Shown here piece by piece: positions 5,817 through 12,296 of a stretch of 12,956 nucleotides of DNA. The translations under genes and the position numbers were made by a program. Source of the DNA: an uncultured Actinomycetes bacterium (GTDB lineage: Bacteria > Actinomycetota > Thermoleophilia > Solirubrobacterales > Thermoleophilaceae); contig CAMLNW010000052.1 in NCBI GenBank assembly GCA_946481495.1, positions 1 through 12,956 of the forward strand. Reading direction: 5' to 3'. The notes beneath the pieces were generated by a model, which was not told where the DNA came from, made no database searches, and saw only the letters and a program-made list of their open reading frames with translations. Each line of letters opens with the position of its first letter. The stretch's first letter is position 1.

Positions 5817-5890
5817 TCGGGACGACTGGATTCGAACCAGCGACCCCCTGCTCCCAAAGCAGGTGCGCTACCAGGCTGCGCCACGTCCCG
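5817..5890 (-). tRNA. tRNA-Pro (anticodon TGG)
   Basis: The gene is 74 bases long. The acceptor arms CGGGACG and CGTCCCG pair fully. The anticodon stem CCTGC/GCAGG encloses TTTGGGA, giving TGG. The T arm is GGTTCGAATCC with the matching stem. The discriminator is A and CCA is not encoded. Its 5' end is 37 bases from the divergent DUF1015 start. Confidence 0.95.
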
Positions 5891-5912
5891 AGGTCAGTCA
5901 GTCTAGCCCCGA

Positions 5913-5918
5913 TAGGGT
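5913..5918 (+). promoter_or_regulatory. Possible -10 box (TAGGGT) for the DUF1015 operon
   Basis: TAGGGT fits TANNNT and lies 9 bases before ATG 5928. No Shine-Dalgarno precedes this start, so a leaderless transcript is plausible. The box lies in the 37-base gap to the divergent tRNA-Pro. Confidence 0.35.
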
Positions 5919-5927
5919 CCCGCGCCG

Positions 5928-7199
5928 ATGGCAGAGGTACAGCCGCTGAAGACGCTTCGCTACGAGCAGTCCGTCGTCGGGCCGCTGGATGACGTGATCG
6001 CGCCGCCGTACGACGTGATCGACGAGGAGCTGCGGGCGGAGCTGGTAGCGAAGTCGCCATACAACGTGGTCGAGATCGATCTGCCGGTGGCGACCGACGG
6101 CGGCGACCGGTACCTGCATGCCGAGACGCTGCTCGACCACTGGCGCACCCAGGGAGCGCTGGTCCAGGAGGAGGAGCCGGCATTTTGGGCGCTCGACCAG
6201 GAGTACACGGCGCCGGACGGCAGCCAGCAGCGGCGGCGTGGGTTCTTCGCGCGGGTGCGCGTCGAGGAGTACGGCGCGGGCCGGATCCGGCCGCACGAGC
6301 GGACCCACCCCGGCCCGAAGGAGGACCGGCTGCGGCTGACGCGCGCGACGCGGGCCAACCTGTCCCCGATCTTCAGCCTCTTCCCCGATCCGCGCGGCGA
6401 CGCTGCCGCGGTACTCGCCGAGTCTGTCGCCGAGACTCCGTTCGCGACGGCCACCGACCACGAGGGAACGGTCAACACGCTCTGGCGCATCGCCCACCCG
6501 GCCCGTGTCACAGCGCTTCAGGACGCGCTCGCCAATGCCGAGCTGCTGATCGCCGACGGCCATCACCGCTACGAGACGGCGCGCGTCTACGCCGAGGAGA
6601 TCGGCGGCGAGGGCGACCACCGCTACGTGCTGATGTTCCTCTGCGCGCTGTCCGATCCGGGCCTGCTGGTCTTCCCGACCCACCGCATGCTGAGCGGACT
6701 CAAGGACGACCGCGCGAAGCAGGAGGCGATCCGCGACACGCTGATGCGCGACTTCGAGGTCACCCCGATCGAGCGCGACCAGCTCGAGCCGACCGGCGAC
6801 CCCGACGGCCGCGTGCAGTTCGGCTACATGGACTCCTTCCACCGCCAGCCGTACCGCGTGACGCTGAAGGACCAGGCGATCGCCGACGCAGCGCTCGCGG
6901 GGATGCCCGAGCCCTACCGCCGGCTCGACACCGCGGTGCTCGAGGCGCTCGTCCTCAAGGGCGCGCTCGGCATGAGCGAGGACGACATCTCGCACCTCAA
7001 CGGGCTCAACTACTCGAAGAGCTTCGACGACGCCGTCGAGGCGGTCGAGAGCGGCCGCTACGACGCCGGCTTCTTCATGCGCGGAACGCCGGTCGAGCAG
7101 GTCAGCGAGGTCGCGGAGGCCGGCGAGTCAATGCCGCCGAAGTCGACCTACTTCTACCCGAAGATCCCCACGGGCCTGATCTTCAACCTGCTGCAATAG
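5928..7199 (+). CDS. DUF1015 family protein
   Basis: This 423-residue soluble protein of the conserved DUF1015 family has no settled biochemical function. The family blocks appear in order. VIAPPYDVI is at 23-31. RPHERTHPGPKEDRL is at 121-135. NLSPIFSLFPDP is at 144-155. IADGHHRYETA is at 208-218, and FPTHRML at 249-255. The length is normal for the family and nothing is missing. The many conserved His, Arg and Asp residues suggest an enzyme or phosphate/nucleotide binder, but I would not go further. Its stop is 4 bases before the cobalamin adenosyltransferase start, so both are in one operon with OsmC. ATG 5928 is preferred because the protein begins directly with the family's MAxVxPxxxLRY-like start. 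Confidence 0.92.
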   Translation: MAEVQPLKTLRYEQSVVGPLDDVIAPPYDVIDEELRAELVAKSPYNVVEIDLPVATDGGDRYLHAETLLDHWRTQGALVQEEEPAFWALDQEYTAPDGSQQRRRGFFARVRVEEYGAGRIRPHERTHPGPKEDRLRLTRATRANLSPIFSLFPDPRGDAAAVLAESVAETPFATATDHEGTVNTLWRIAHPARVTALQDALANAELLIADGHHRYETARVYAEEIGGEGDHRYVLMFLCALSDPGLLVFPTHRMLSGLKDDRAKQEAIRDTLMRDFEVTPIERDQLEPTGDPDGRVQFGYMDSFHRQPYRVTLKDQAIADAALAGMPEPYRRLDTAVLEALVLKGALGMSEDDISHLNGLNYSKSFDDAVEAVESGRYDAGFFMRGTPVEQVSEVAEAGESMPPKSTYFYPKIPTGLIFNLLQ

Positions 7200-7203
7200 A
7201 GCG

Positions 7204-7764
7204 GTGAAGATCTACACGCGCAAAGGCGACGACGGGACGACCGGGCTCTGGTACGGAGGCCGTGTCGGCAAGTCGTCGGCGCGCCCCGAGGCCTACGGAT
7301 CGGTCGACGAGGCCGCCTCGTCGCTCGGCCTCGCGCGCGCCGCGGCCGACGAGGACTCCGAGCTCTACACCGACATCCTGCGCTTCCAGAACGAGCTGTT
7401 CATCGCCGGCGCCGAGCTGGCGACCGCCCCGAGCGCCGCCGAGCGGCTGCAGGACGGCGTCTCGCGCGTGACCGAGGCGATGGTCGCCGAGCTCGAGGGC
7501 GACATCGACCGCTACATGGACCGCGTCGACCTGCCGCCGAAGTTCGTCATCCCGGGCGGCAACGAGCTGTCGGCGCGGCTCGACGTCGCGCGCGCGGCGA
7601 TCCGCCGCGCCGAGCGGCGTGTCAGCGCGCTCAACGAGGCCGGCGAGCTCGCCGACGACACCGTGCTGCGCTACCTCAACCGGCTCGCCGACGCGGTCTT
7701 CGCGCTCGCCCGCTTCGCCGACCGCCCCGATCCCGAGCTGTTCCAGGGCAGGGACGCCGGATGA
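7204..7764 (+). CDS. PduO-type cob(I)alamin adenosyltransferase
   Basis: This 186-residue cytoplasmic enzyme transfers the adenosyl group of ATP to cob(I)alamin, giving adenosylcobalamin. The N-terminal ATP-binding signature TRKGDDGTTGLWYGGRVGK is at 5-23. It is followed by YGSVDEAASSLGLAR (31-45), the helix with FQNELFIAGAELAT (61-74), VIPGGNELSARLDVARAAIR (115-134), the arginine-rich RRAERRV (134-140), and the end motif YLNRLADAVFALAR (157-170). All hallmarks of the PduO family are present at normal length, and it would act as a trimer. The GTG start is 4 bases after the DUF1015 stop. Its end overlaps the OsmC start by ATGA, so translation is likely coupled. A B12-dependent enzyme is not seen in the window. 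Confidence 0.93.
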   Translation: MKIYTRKGDDGTTGLWYGGRVGKSSARPEAYGSVDEAASSLGLARAAADEDSELYTDILRFQNELFIAGAELATAPSAAERLQDGVSRVTEAMVAELEGDIDRYMDRVDLPPKFVIPGGNELSARLDVARAAIRRAERRVSALNEAGELADDTVLRYLNRLADAVFALARFADRPDPELFQGRDAG

Positions 7765-8159
7765 AGGCGGTCGCGCGGCGCGTCGGCAGCGACGGCTTCA
7801 AGCACCACGTCGAGGTTGGCGGCCACAAGCTGACGTCCGACGAGCCCCCGGCCGCCGGGGGCACCGACGCCGGCCCGAACCCGCAGGAGCTGCTCGCGGC
7901 GAGCCTCGCCTCGTGCAGCGCGATCACGATGGAGATGTACGCCAAGCGCAAGGGCTGGGACGTCGGCGACGTCGTCGTCGAGGTCGACTACGAGCCGGCC
8001 CAGCGCGGCTCGCCGACGCGCTTCCAGATGGCCGTCAGGCTGCCGAAGGAGCTGCCCGAGGAGCAGCGCGACAAGCTGATGCAGATCGTCGCCAAGTGCC
8101 CCGTCCACCGCACCCTGGAGGGCGAGGTCATGTTCGACGAGCAGCTCGAGCTGATCTAG
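7761..8159 (+). CDS. OsmC/Ohr family peroxiredoxin
   Basis: This 132-residue protein of the OsmC family reduces organic or fatty-acid hydroperoxides with a pair of cysteines. The core GGTDAGPNPQELLAASLASC is at 33-52, with Glu43 and the peroxidatic-type Cys52 at the start of the long central helix (SAITMEMYAKRKGW). The resolving-type Cys113 is in AKCPVHRTLEGEV. The pattern fits the OsmC/YhfA-like branch. The ATG overlaps the stop of the adenosyltransferase gene, so it is the third gene of that operon. Its stop codon shares the palindrome CTAG with the stop of the convergent MerR gene, leaving no spacer and no terminator between them. Confidence 0.92.
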   Translation: MKAVARRVGSDGFKHHVEVGGHKLTSDEPPAAGGTDAGPNPQELLAASLASCSAITMEMYAKRKGWDVGDVVVEVDYEPAQRGSPTRFQMAVRLPKELPEEQRDKLMQIVAKCPVHRTLEGEVMFDEQLELI

Positions 8160-8911
8160 CGCGGCCGGCTGCCGCCGTTCTTGCTCTTGGCGAGACGGCT
8201 GACCTCCTTGCCGAAGGCGGCATCGACCTCGTGGGTCATCGTCAGGCCGAACATCGACTCGATCGCCTTCGCGGCGAGCGGGCGGAGGTCCTCGATCGAC
8301 TTCATCACCTCGGGCCAGCGCTCCTCCGGATAGCCCGCGTCGACGAACGGCTTCCAGACCTCGGCCAGGTAGAGGTCGACGAACGCGCGGCCGATCGACT
8401 GGCAGCTCTGGTTGACCTTGTCCATCACCGCGACCGCGGCCTCGAGCGAGACGCCGTTCGAGACGACCTCCTCGGCGAGGTCGAGCAGCGACGGGATCGG
8501 CGCCTCGTAGCGGCCGCCGCCGAGCGGGACGAGCGTCCCGATCCGCTCGGCCTGGGCGAGCAGCTCCCTTCCCCCCTCGGCGCCGAAGCGCTCGACCAGG
8601 TCCTCGGTCGTGAAGACCTGCGGCGACTCGACCGCAAACGGCGCGCGCACCGCCTCGCCGACGTCGAGCAGCTGCTGGGCGGGCCCACCGGTCGTAGCCA
8701 GCAGGCGCTTGATTCCGCGCAGGTTGAAGCCCTCAGCCTGCAACTGCTGGATCAGCCGCAACCGAGCGACGTGCTCGGGCCCGTAGTAGCCAACCCGGTC
8801 GCGGACCTCAGGCGGCGGGAGTAGCTCGCGCGCTTGGTGGGAACGGATCGTGCGGACGGTCATTCCCGTCTCGCGCCCGAGCTCGTCGATCGTCAGCTGT
8901 GTGTCGGCCAT
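8156..8911 (-). CDS. MerR-family transcriptional regulator
   Basis: This 251-residue regulator has a full MerR DNA-binding domain. LTIDELGRETGMTVRTIRSH is at 6-25. The wing with VGYYGPEHVARLRLIQQLQA is at 40-59, then EGFNLRGIKRLL at 60-71. The C-terminal 180 residues are helical and do not have the metal-binding cysteines of MerR, CueR or ZntR; only one Cys is present (NQSCQSIG). An organic ligand or a protein partner is more likely than a metal. ATG 8911 lies 6 bases after a TAGCAT box on the minus strand. The gene is divergent from the membrane protein/EthA unit, with a perfect inverted repeat between them, which makes it the prime candidate for their control. Its stop overlaps that of OsmC. 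Confidence 0.9.
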   Translation of the reverse strand: MADTQLTIDELGRETGMTVRTIRSHQARELLPPPEVRDRVGYYGPEHVARLRLIQQLQAEGFNLRGIKRLLATTGGPAQQLLDVGEAVRAPFAVESPQVFTTEDLVERFGAEGGRELLAQAERIGTLVPLGGGRYEAPIPSLLDLAEEVVSNGVSLEAAVAVMDKVNQSCQSIGRAFVDLYLAEVWKPFVDAGYPEERWPEVMKSIEDLRPLAAKAIESMFGLTMTHEVDAAFGKEVSRLAKSKNGGSRPR

Positions 8912-8917
8912 CGTTCA

Positions 8918-8923
8918 ATGCTA
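8918..8923 (-). promoter_or_regulatory. Possible -10 box (TAGCAT) of the MerR gene
   Basis: The minus strand reads TAGCAT, then TGAACG, then the ATG at 8911. This is an exact leaderless arrangement with a 6-base spacer. The candidate -35 region lies inside the inverted repeat, so autoregulation is possible. Confidence 0.45.
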
Positions 8924-8934
8924 CTACGAATAAC

Positions 8935-8954
8935 GTGACATCAAATGATGTCAC
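8935..8954. promoter_or_regulatory. Perfect inverted repeat GTGACATCA-AA-TGATGTCAC, probable MerR operator
   Basis: The 9-base arms at 8935-8943 and 8946-8954 are exact reverse complements with two bases between them. The site lies midway in the 59-base region between the divergent start codons. For the plus-strand promoter it covers the -35-like element and most of the spacer. MerR regulators are known to bind such dyads between -35 and -10. The identity of the binding protein is inferred from position. Confidence 0.65.
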
Positions 8955-8964
8955 ATGATACGGT
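8935..8964 (+). promoter_or_regulatory. Promoter of the membrane protein/EthA unit
   Basis: GTGACA at 8935-8940 matches the -35 consensus TTGACA in five of six bases. TACGGT at 8959-8964, preceded by TGA, fits an extended -10. The spacer is 18 bases, slightly long, as is common in MerR-controlled promoters. The ATG at 8971 comes 6 bases after the -10, so the message would be leaderless. Confidence 0.5.
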
Positions 8965-8970
8965 GGGACA

Positions 8971-10827
8971 ATGATCAACGATCTGCTGTCCGCGACCGCG
9001 GCCTCGACACCCCCGGCAGGAGGAGCGGCCACCACCGAGATCGCGATCGCCACGATCAGCGCCACGCTGCTGACGCTCGGCCTGCTCTGGCTCGGCGACG
9101 GCCACCGGCGCGGAACCGTGCCGATCCTCGGCAAGATCGCCGCCTTCTCGACGCGCGTGTCAGGCCAGCCCGGCTGGGCCGCCTTCCCCGCCGCGCTCGC
9201 CGCCGGATCGCTGTTGCTCGCCGTCACCGGCATGTACTGGGACATCGCGCTGCACATCGACGTCGGTCGCGACGAGGGACCGCTCGCCAACCCCGCCCAC
9301 TACCTGATCCTGGCCGGCCTCTACGGCATCTTCAGCGCCGGCTTCTTCGCGATGGTCCTCCCCAAGGGGAAGCCGAGCGCCAGCGCCGTCCGGCTCGGCA
9401 AGGACTGGTACGCCCCGCTCGGCGGCGTCATGATCTGCGCCTGCGGGGCGTTCGCGCTGCTCGGGTTCCCGCTCGACGACGTCTGGCACCGACTGTTCGG
9501 CCAGGACGTGACGCTCTGGGGACCGACGCACCTGATGCTGATCGGCGGCGCGTCGATGTCGCTCGTCGGGATCGCCGTGCTGCAGACCGAGTCGCGACGG
9601 GCGGCCAAGCTGGCCGGCGACGCGACGACCCACCGTGAGAAGCGCTGGATCCACAAGCTACGCCTGGTCACGCTGACCGGCGGCCTGCTACTCGGCATGT
9701 CGGCCTTCCAGGCGGAGTTCGACTTCGGCATCGGCCAGTTCCGGATGGTCTTCCAGCCGCTGCTGATCATGCTTGCGGCGGGTGTCGTGCTCGTCGCGGC
9801 GCGGATCTGGCTCGGCCGTGGCGCAGCGCTCGGAGCCGTGCTGTTCTTCCTGCTGATCCGCGGCTTCCTCGCCGTGCTGGTCGGCCCGATCCTTGGCGAG
9901 ACCACCCCCCACTTTCCGCTCTACGTCGTGTCGGTCGTGGCCGTCGAGCTGCTCGCGCTGACGATCCCGGCGCGCGAGCGGCCGCTGAAATTCGGTGCCT
10001 GGGCCGGCATTCTGATCGGCACGGTCGGATTGGCGTCGGAGTGGCTGTTCACGCAGATCTGGATGCCACTGCCTTGGACCGCGGCGCTGTTCCCGGAGGG
10101 TGCCCTAGTCGGATTCGCCGCGGCGGTCTGCGCGTCGCTGATCGGCGCATGGGTCGGCGCCCATCTGGCGTCGGACACGATCCCGCGTACGCCATCGCTG
10201 CGTGTCGCCGGCGCGACGGCGGCGGCCGGCATCGGGGCGATGGTGCTGTGGGCGCTCTACACCCCGCCCGGCCCACCGACGACCGTCGCCGTGACCACCC
10301 GCGACATCGACCGCAGCGCGGAGCGGACGATCGCCGCGACGATCCGCTTCGATCCGCCCAACGCCGCCGACAACGCGGAGTCGCTGACAGCGACCGCCTG
10401 GCAGGGCAACGGCCTCGTCGTCGACCGGCTCGAGCGTGTCCGCGAGGGCGTCTACCGCACTACCGAGCCGATCCCCGTCCACGGCAACTGGAAGTCGCTG
10501 ATCCGGCTCCAGCGCGGCAATGCCCTCGACGGCGCGCCGATCTTCCTGCCCGACGATCCGGCGATCCCGGCCGCCGAGGTGCCGGCGCCGCGCGCTTTCA
10601 CGCGCGAGCTCGTTCCCGACATCGAGCTGCTGCAGCGCGAGCAGAAAACCGACGTCGCCGGCTCGCTGACCGCGATCGCCTACTTGGTCGTCGCGGCGAT
10701 CGCCCTGTCCCTGCTGGCTCTGCTCGCCTGGGGCCTGCACCGGCTCGCCGTCACGTCAGGAGTCCAACCGGTCACGAGATCGCGTACGCGGAGCGATCGC
10801 CGCGAGATACTGGTGCCGCAGAAATGA
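8971..10827 (+). CDS. Polytopic membrane protein of unknown function with duplicated Asp/His motif and extracytoplasmic C-terminal domain
   Basis: This 618-residue integral membrane protein belongs to no family I can name. I count about 12 hydrophobic segments between 22 and 430 and one more at about 566-588. Between the last two lies a domain of about 130 residues, presumably outside the membrane. It has VREGVYRTTEPIPVHGNWKS (490-509), reminiscent of FixH/YtkA or CopC-like beta sandwiches. Two stretches after TM2 and TM4 look alike. The first has YWDIALHID (89-97), G99/D101 and NPAHYLILAG (107-116). The second has DDVWHR (169-174), GQD and GPTHLMLIGG (184-193). The four histidines (95, 110, 173, 187) and nearby acids could hold a metal or heme at the membrane surface; this is inference. 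The stop overlaps the ATG of the EthA-like gene (ATGA), so they are coupled. The ATG start follows a -10 box by 6 bases. Confidence 0.88.
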   Translation: MINDLLSATAASTPPAGGAATTEIAIATISATLLTLGLLWLGDGHRRGTVPILGKIAAFSTRVSGQPGWAAFPAALAAGSLLLAVTGMYWDIALHIDVGRDEGPLANPAHYLILAGLYGIFSAGFFAMVLPKGKPSASAVRLGKDWYAPLGGVMICACGAFALLGFPLDDVWHRLFGQDVTLWGPTHLMLIGGASMSLVGIAVLQTESRRAAKLAGDATTHREKRWIHKLRLVTLTGGLLLGMSAFQAEFDFGIGQFRMVFQPLLIMLAAGVVLVAARIWLGRGAALGAVLFFLLIRGFLAVLVGPILGETTPHFPLYVVSVVAVELLALTIPARERPLKFGAWAGILIGTVGLASEWLFTQIWMPLPWTAALFPEGALVGFAAAVCASLIGAWVGAHLASDTIPRTPSLRVAGATAAAGIGAMVLWALYTPPGPPTTVAVTTRDIDRSAERTIAATIRFDPPNAADNAESLTATAWQGNGLVVDRLERVREGVYRTTEPIPVHGNWKSLIRLQRGNALDGAPIFLPDDPAIPAAEVPAPRAFTRELVPDIELLQREQKTDVAGSLTAIAYLVVAAIALSLLALLAWGLHRLAVTSGVQPVTRSRTRSDRREILVPQK

Positions 10828-12296
10828 GCGACCACGTAGACGTATTGATCGTCGGTGCAGGCCTGTCGGGAATCGGCGCCGCCTACCACCTGCAGTCGAA
10901 GCTGCCGCACAAGACATACGCGATCCTCGAGGGCCGCGACGCGATCGGCGGCACCTGGGATCTGTTCCGCTATCCGGGCATCAGGTCGGACTCCGACCTG
11001 CACACGCTCGGCTACGCCTTCAAGCCCTGGACCGGCGAGCAGGCGATCGCCGACGGCCCGGCGATTCTCGACTACGTGCGCGAGACGGCGCGCGAGAACG
11101 GGATCGACCGCCATATCCGCTTCGGGCACCGCGTCGTGCGGGCGGAGTGGTCGAGCGCGAACGCACGCTGGACGGTGGCGGCCGAGCACGACGGCGAGAC
11201 GGTCGTCTTGACCTGCGGCTTCCTGTTCTCGGCCGGCGGCTACTACCGCTATGACGAAGGCTTCACCCCCCACTTCGAGGGCCGGGAGCGCTTCCGGGGC
11301 CAGATCGTCCACCCCCAGCACTGGCCGGAGGACCTCGACTACGCCGGGAAGCGGGTAGTGGTAATCGGCAGCGGCGCGACGGCCGTAACGCTGGTGCCGG
11401 CGATCGCGCGCGAGGCCGCCCAGGTGACGATGCTCCAGCGCTCACCGACCTACGTCGTCTCGGTGCCCTCTCGCGACCTGATCGCGAACGCGTTGCGGCG
11501 CGTCCTCCCCACGCGCGTCGCCTACGCGATCGCGCGGCGCAAGAACGTCGGCGTGCAGGCGCTCGTCTACACGCTCGCCCGCCGCTGGCCAGACCTGGTC
11601 AGCCGGGCGATCCGCTTCGGCGCAAAGCGCCAGCTTCCAGACGGCTACGACGTCGACACCCACTTCCGGCCGCGCTACGACCCGTGGGATCAGCGCCTCT
11701 GTGCGGTACCGGACGGCGATCTGTTCAGGGCGATCTCGAAGGGCCGGGCGACGATCGTCACCGACCGGATCGCCAGCTTCACCGAGCTCGGGATCGAGAT
11801 GGAGTCGGGCACCGAGCTCGACGCCGACATCGTCGTCACCGCCACCGGCCTGAACCTCCAGGCGTTCGGTGGCATTCAGCTTGCCGTCGATGGCGAGGAC
11901 GTCGCTCTTCCCGACACGCTGGCCTACAAGGGGATGATGCTCGGTGGCGTACCGAACTTCGCCTTCGCCGTCGGCTACGTCAACGCGTCGTGGACGCTCA
12001 AGGTCGACCTGACCTGCGAGTACATGTGCCGACTGCTGGCGCACATGGACGACCATCGGTACGACCAGTGCGTGCCGGTCAACGACGATCCAACGCTCGA
12101 GCGGCGACCGCTGCTCAGCTTCACGGCCGGCTACGTCCAGCGCTCGGTCGACCAGTTCCCGAAGCAGGGCCCCGAGGCACCATGGCAGCTCAGCATGAGC
12201 TACCGCGCGGACGTGCGCAACCTGCGCAACGGCGACGTCGACGACGGCGCGATGCGCTTCTCACGGGTGGCCGTCGGCGAGCCCGTCGTCGCCTGA
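10824..12296 (+). CDS. ethA: EthA-like FAD-dependent Baeyer-Villiger monooxygenase
   Basis: This 490-residue flavoprotein is about the length of mycobacterial EthA, which oxidises ketones and activates ethionamide. The FAD loop VGAGLSGIG is at 10-18. GGTWDLFRYPGIRSDSDLHT spans 42-61. The Baeyer-Villiger fingerprint FRGQIVHPQHW is at 157-167 and fits FxGxxxHxxxW. The NADPH loop VIGSGATAV is at 180-188, and the late ATGLN motif is present. Long stretches such as HPQHWPEDLDY, YNPWDQRLC-like YDPWDQRLC, and AYKGMMLGGVPN match what I recall of M. tuberculosis EthA, so orthology is likely. It uses NADPH and O2 to insert oxygen next to a carbonyl or on sulfur. The start overlaps the membrane protein stop by ATGA. 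In mycobacteria the gene is divergent from the TetR repressor EthR; here a MerR gene takes that place. The last 36 bases overlap the GNAT gene. Confidence 0.93.
   Translation: MSDHVDVLIVGAGLSGIGAAYHLQSKLPHKTYAILEGRDAIGGTWDLFRYPGIRSDSDLHTLGYAFKPWTGEQAIADGPAILDYVRETARENGIDRHIRFGHRVVRAEWSSANARWTVAAEHDGETVVLTCGFLFSAGGYYRYDEGFTPHFEGRERFRGQIVHPQHWPEDLDYAGKRVVVIGSGATAVTLVPAIAREAAQVTMLQRSPTYVVSVPSRDLIANALRRVLPTRVAYAIARRKNVGVQALVYTLARRWPDLVSRAIRFGAKRQLPDGYDVDTHFRPRYDPWDQRLCAVPDGDLFRAISKGRATIVTDRIASFTELGIEMESGTELDADIVVTATGLNLQAFGGIQLAVDGEDVALPDTLAYKGMMLGGVPNFAFAVGYVNASWTLKVDLTCEYMCRLLAHMDDHRYDQCVPVNDDPTLERRPLLSFTAGYVQRSVDQFPKQGPEAPWQLSMSYRADVRNLRNGDVDDGAMRFSRVAVGEPVVA

Noticed and set aside
5722..5890. 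Repeated CTGGATTCGAACCAGCGACC sequence in two places
   Set aside because: It is the shared T-arm of the two tRNAs, not an integration repeat.
6185..7207. Long plus-strand frame inside the DUF1015 gene
   Set aside because: The composition is Arg/Ala/Pro only and it lies wholly within a well-supported gene.
10041..10823. Upstream extension of the monooxygenase frame by about 260 codons
   Set aside because: It overlaps the membrane protein in another frame and has no family features. The ATG at 10824 matches EthA's start exactly.
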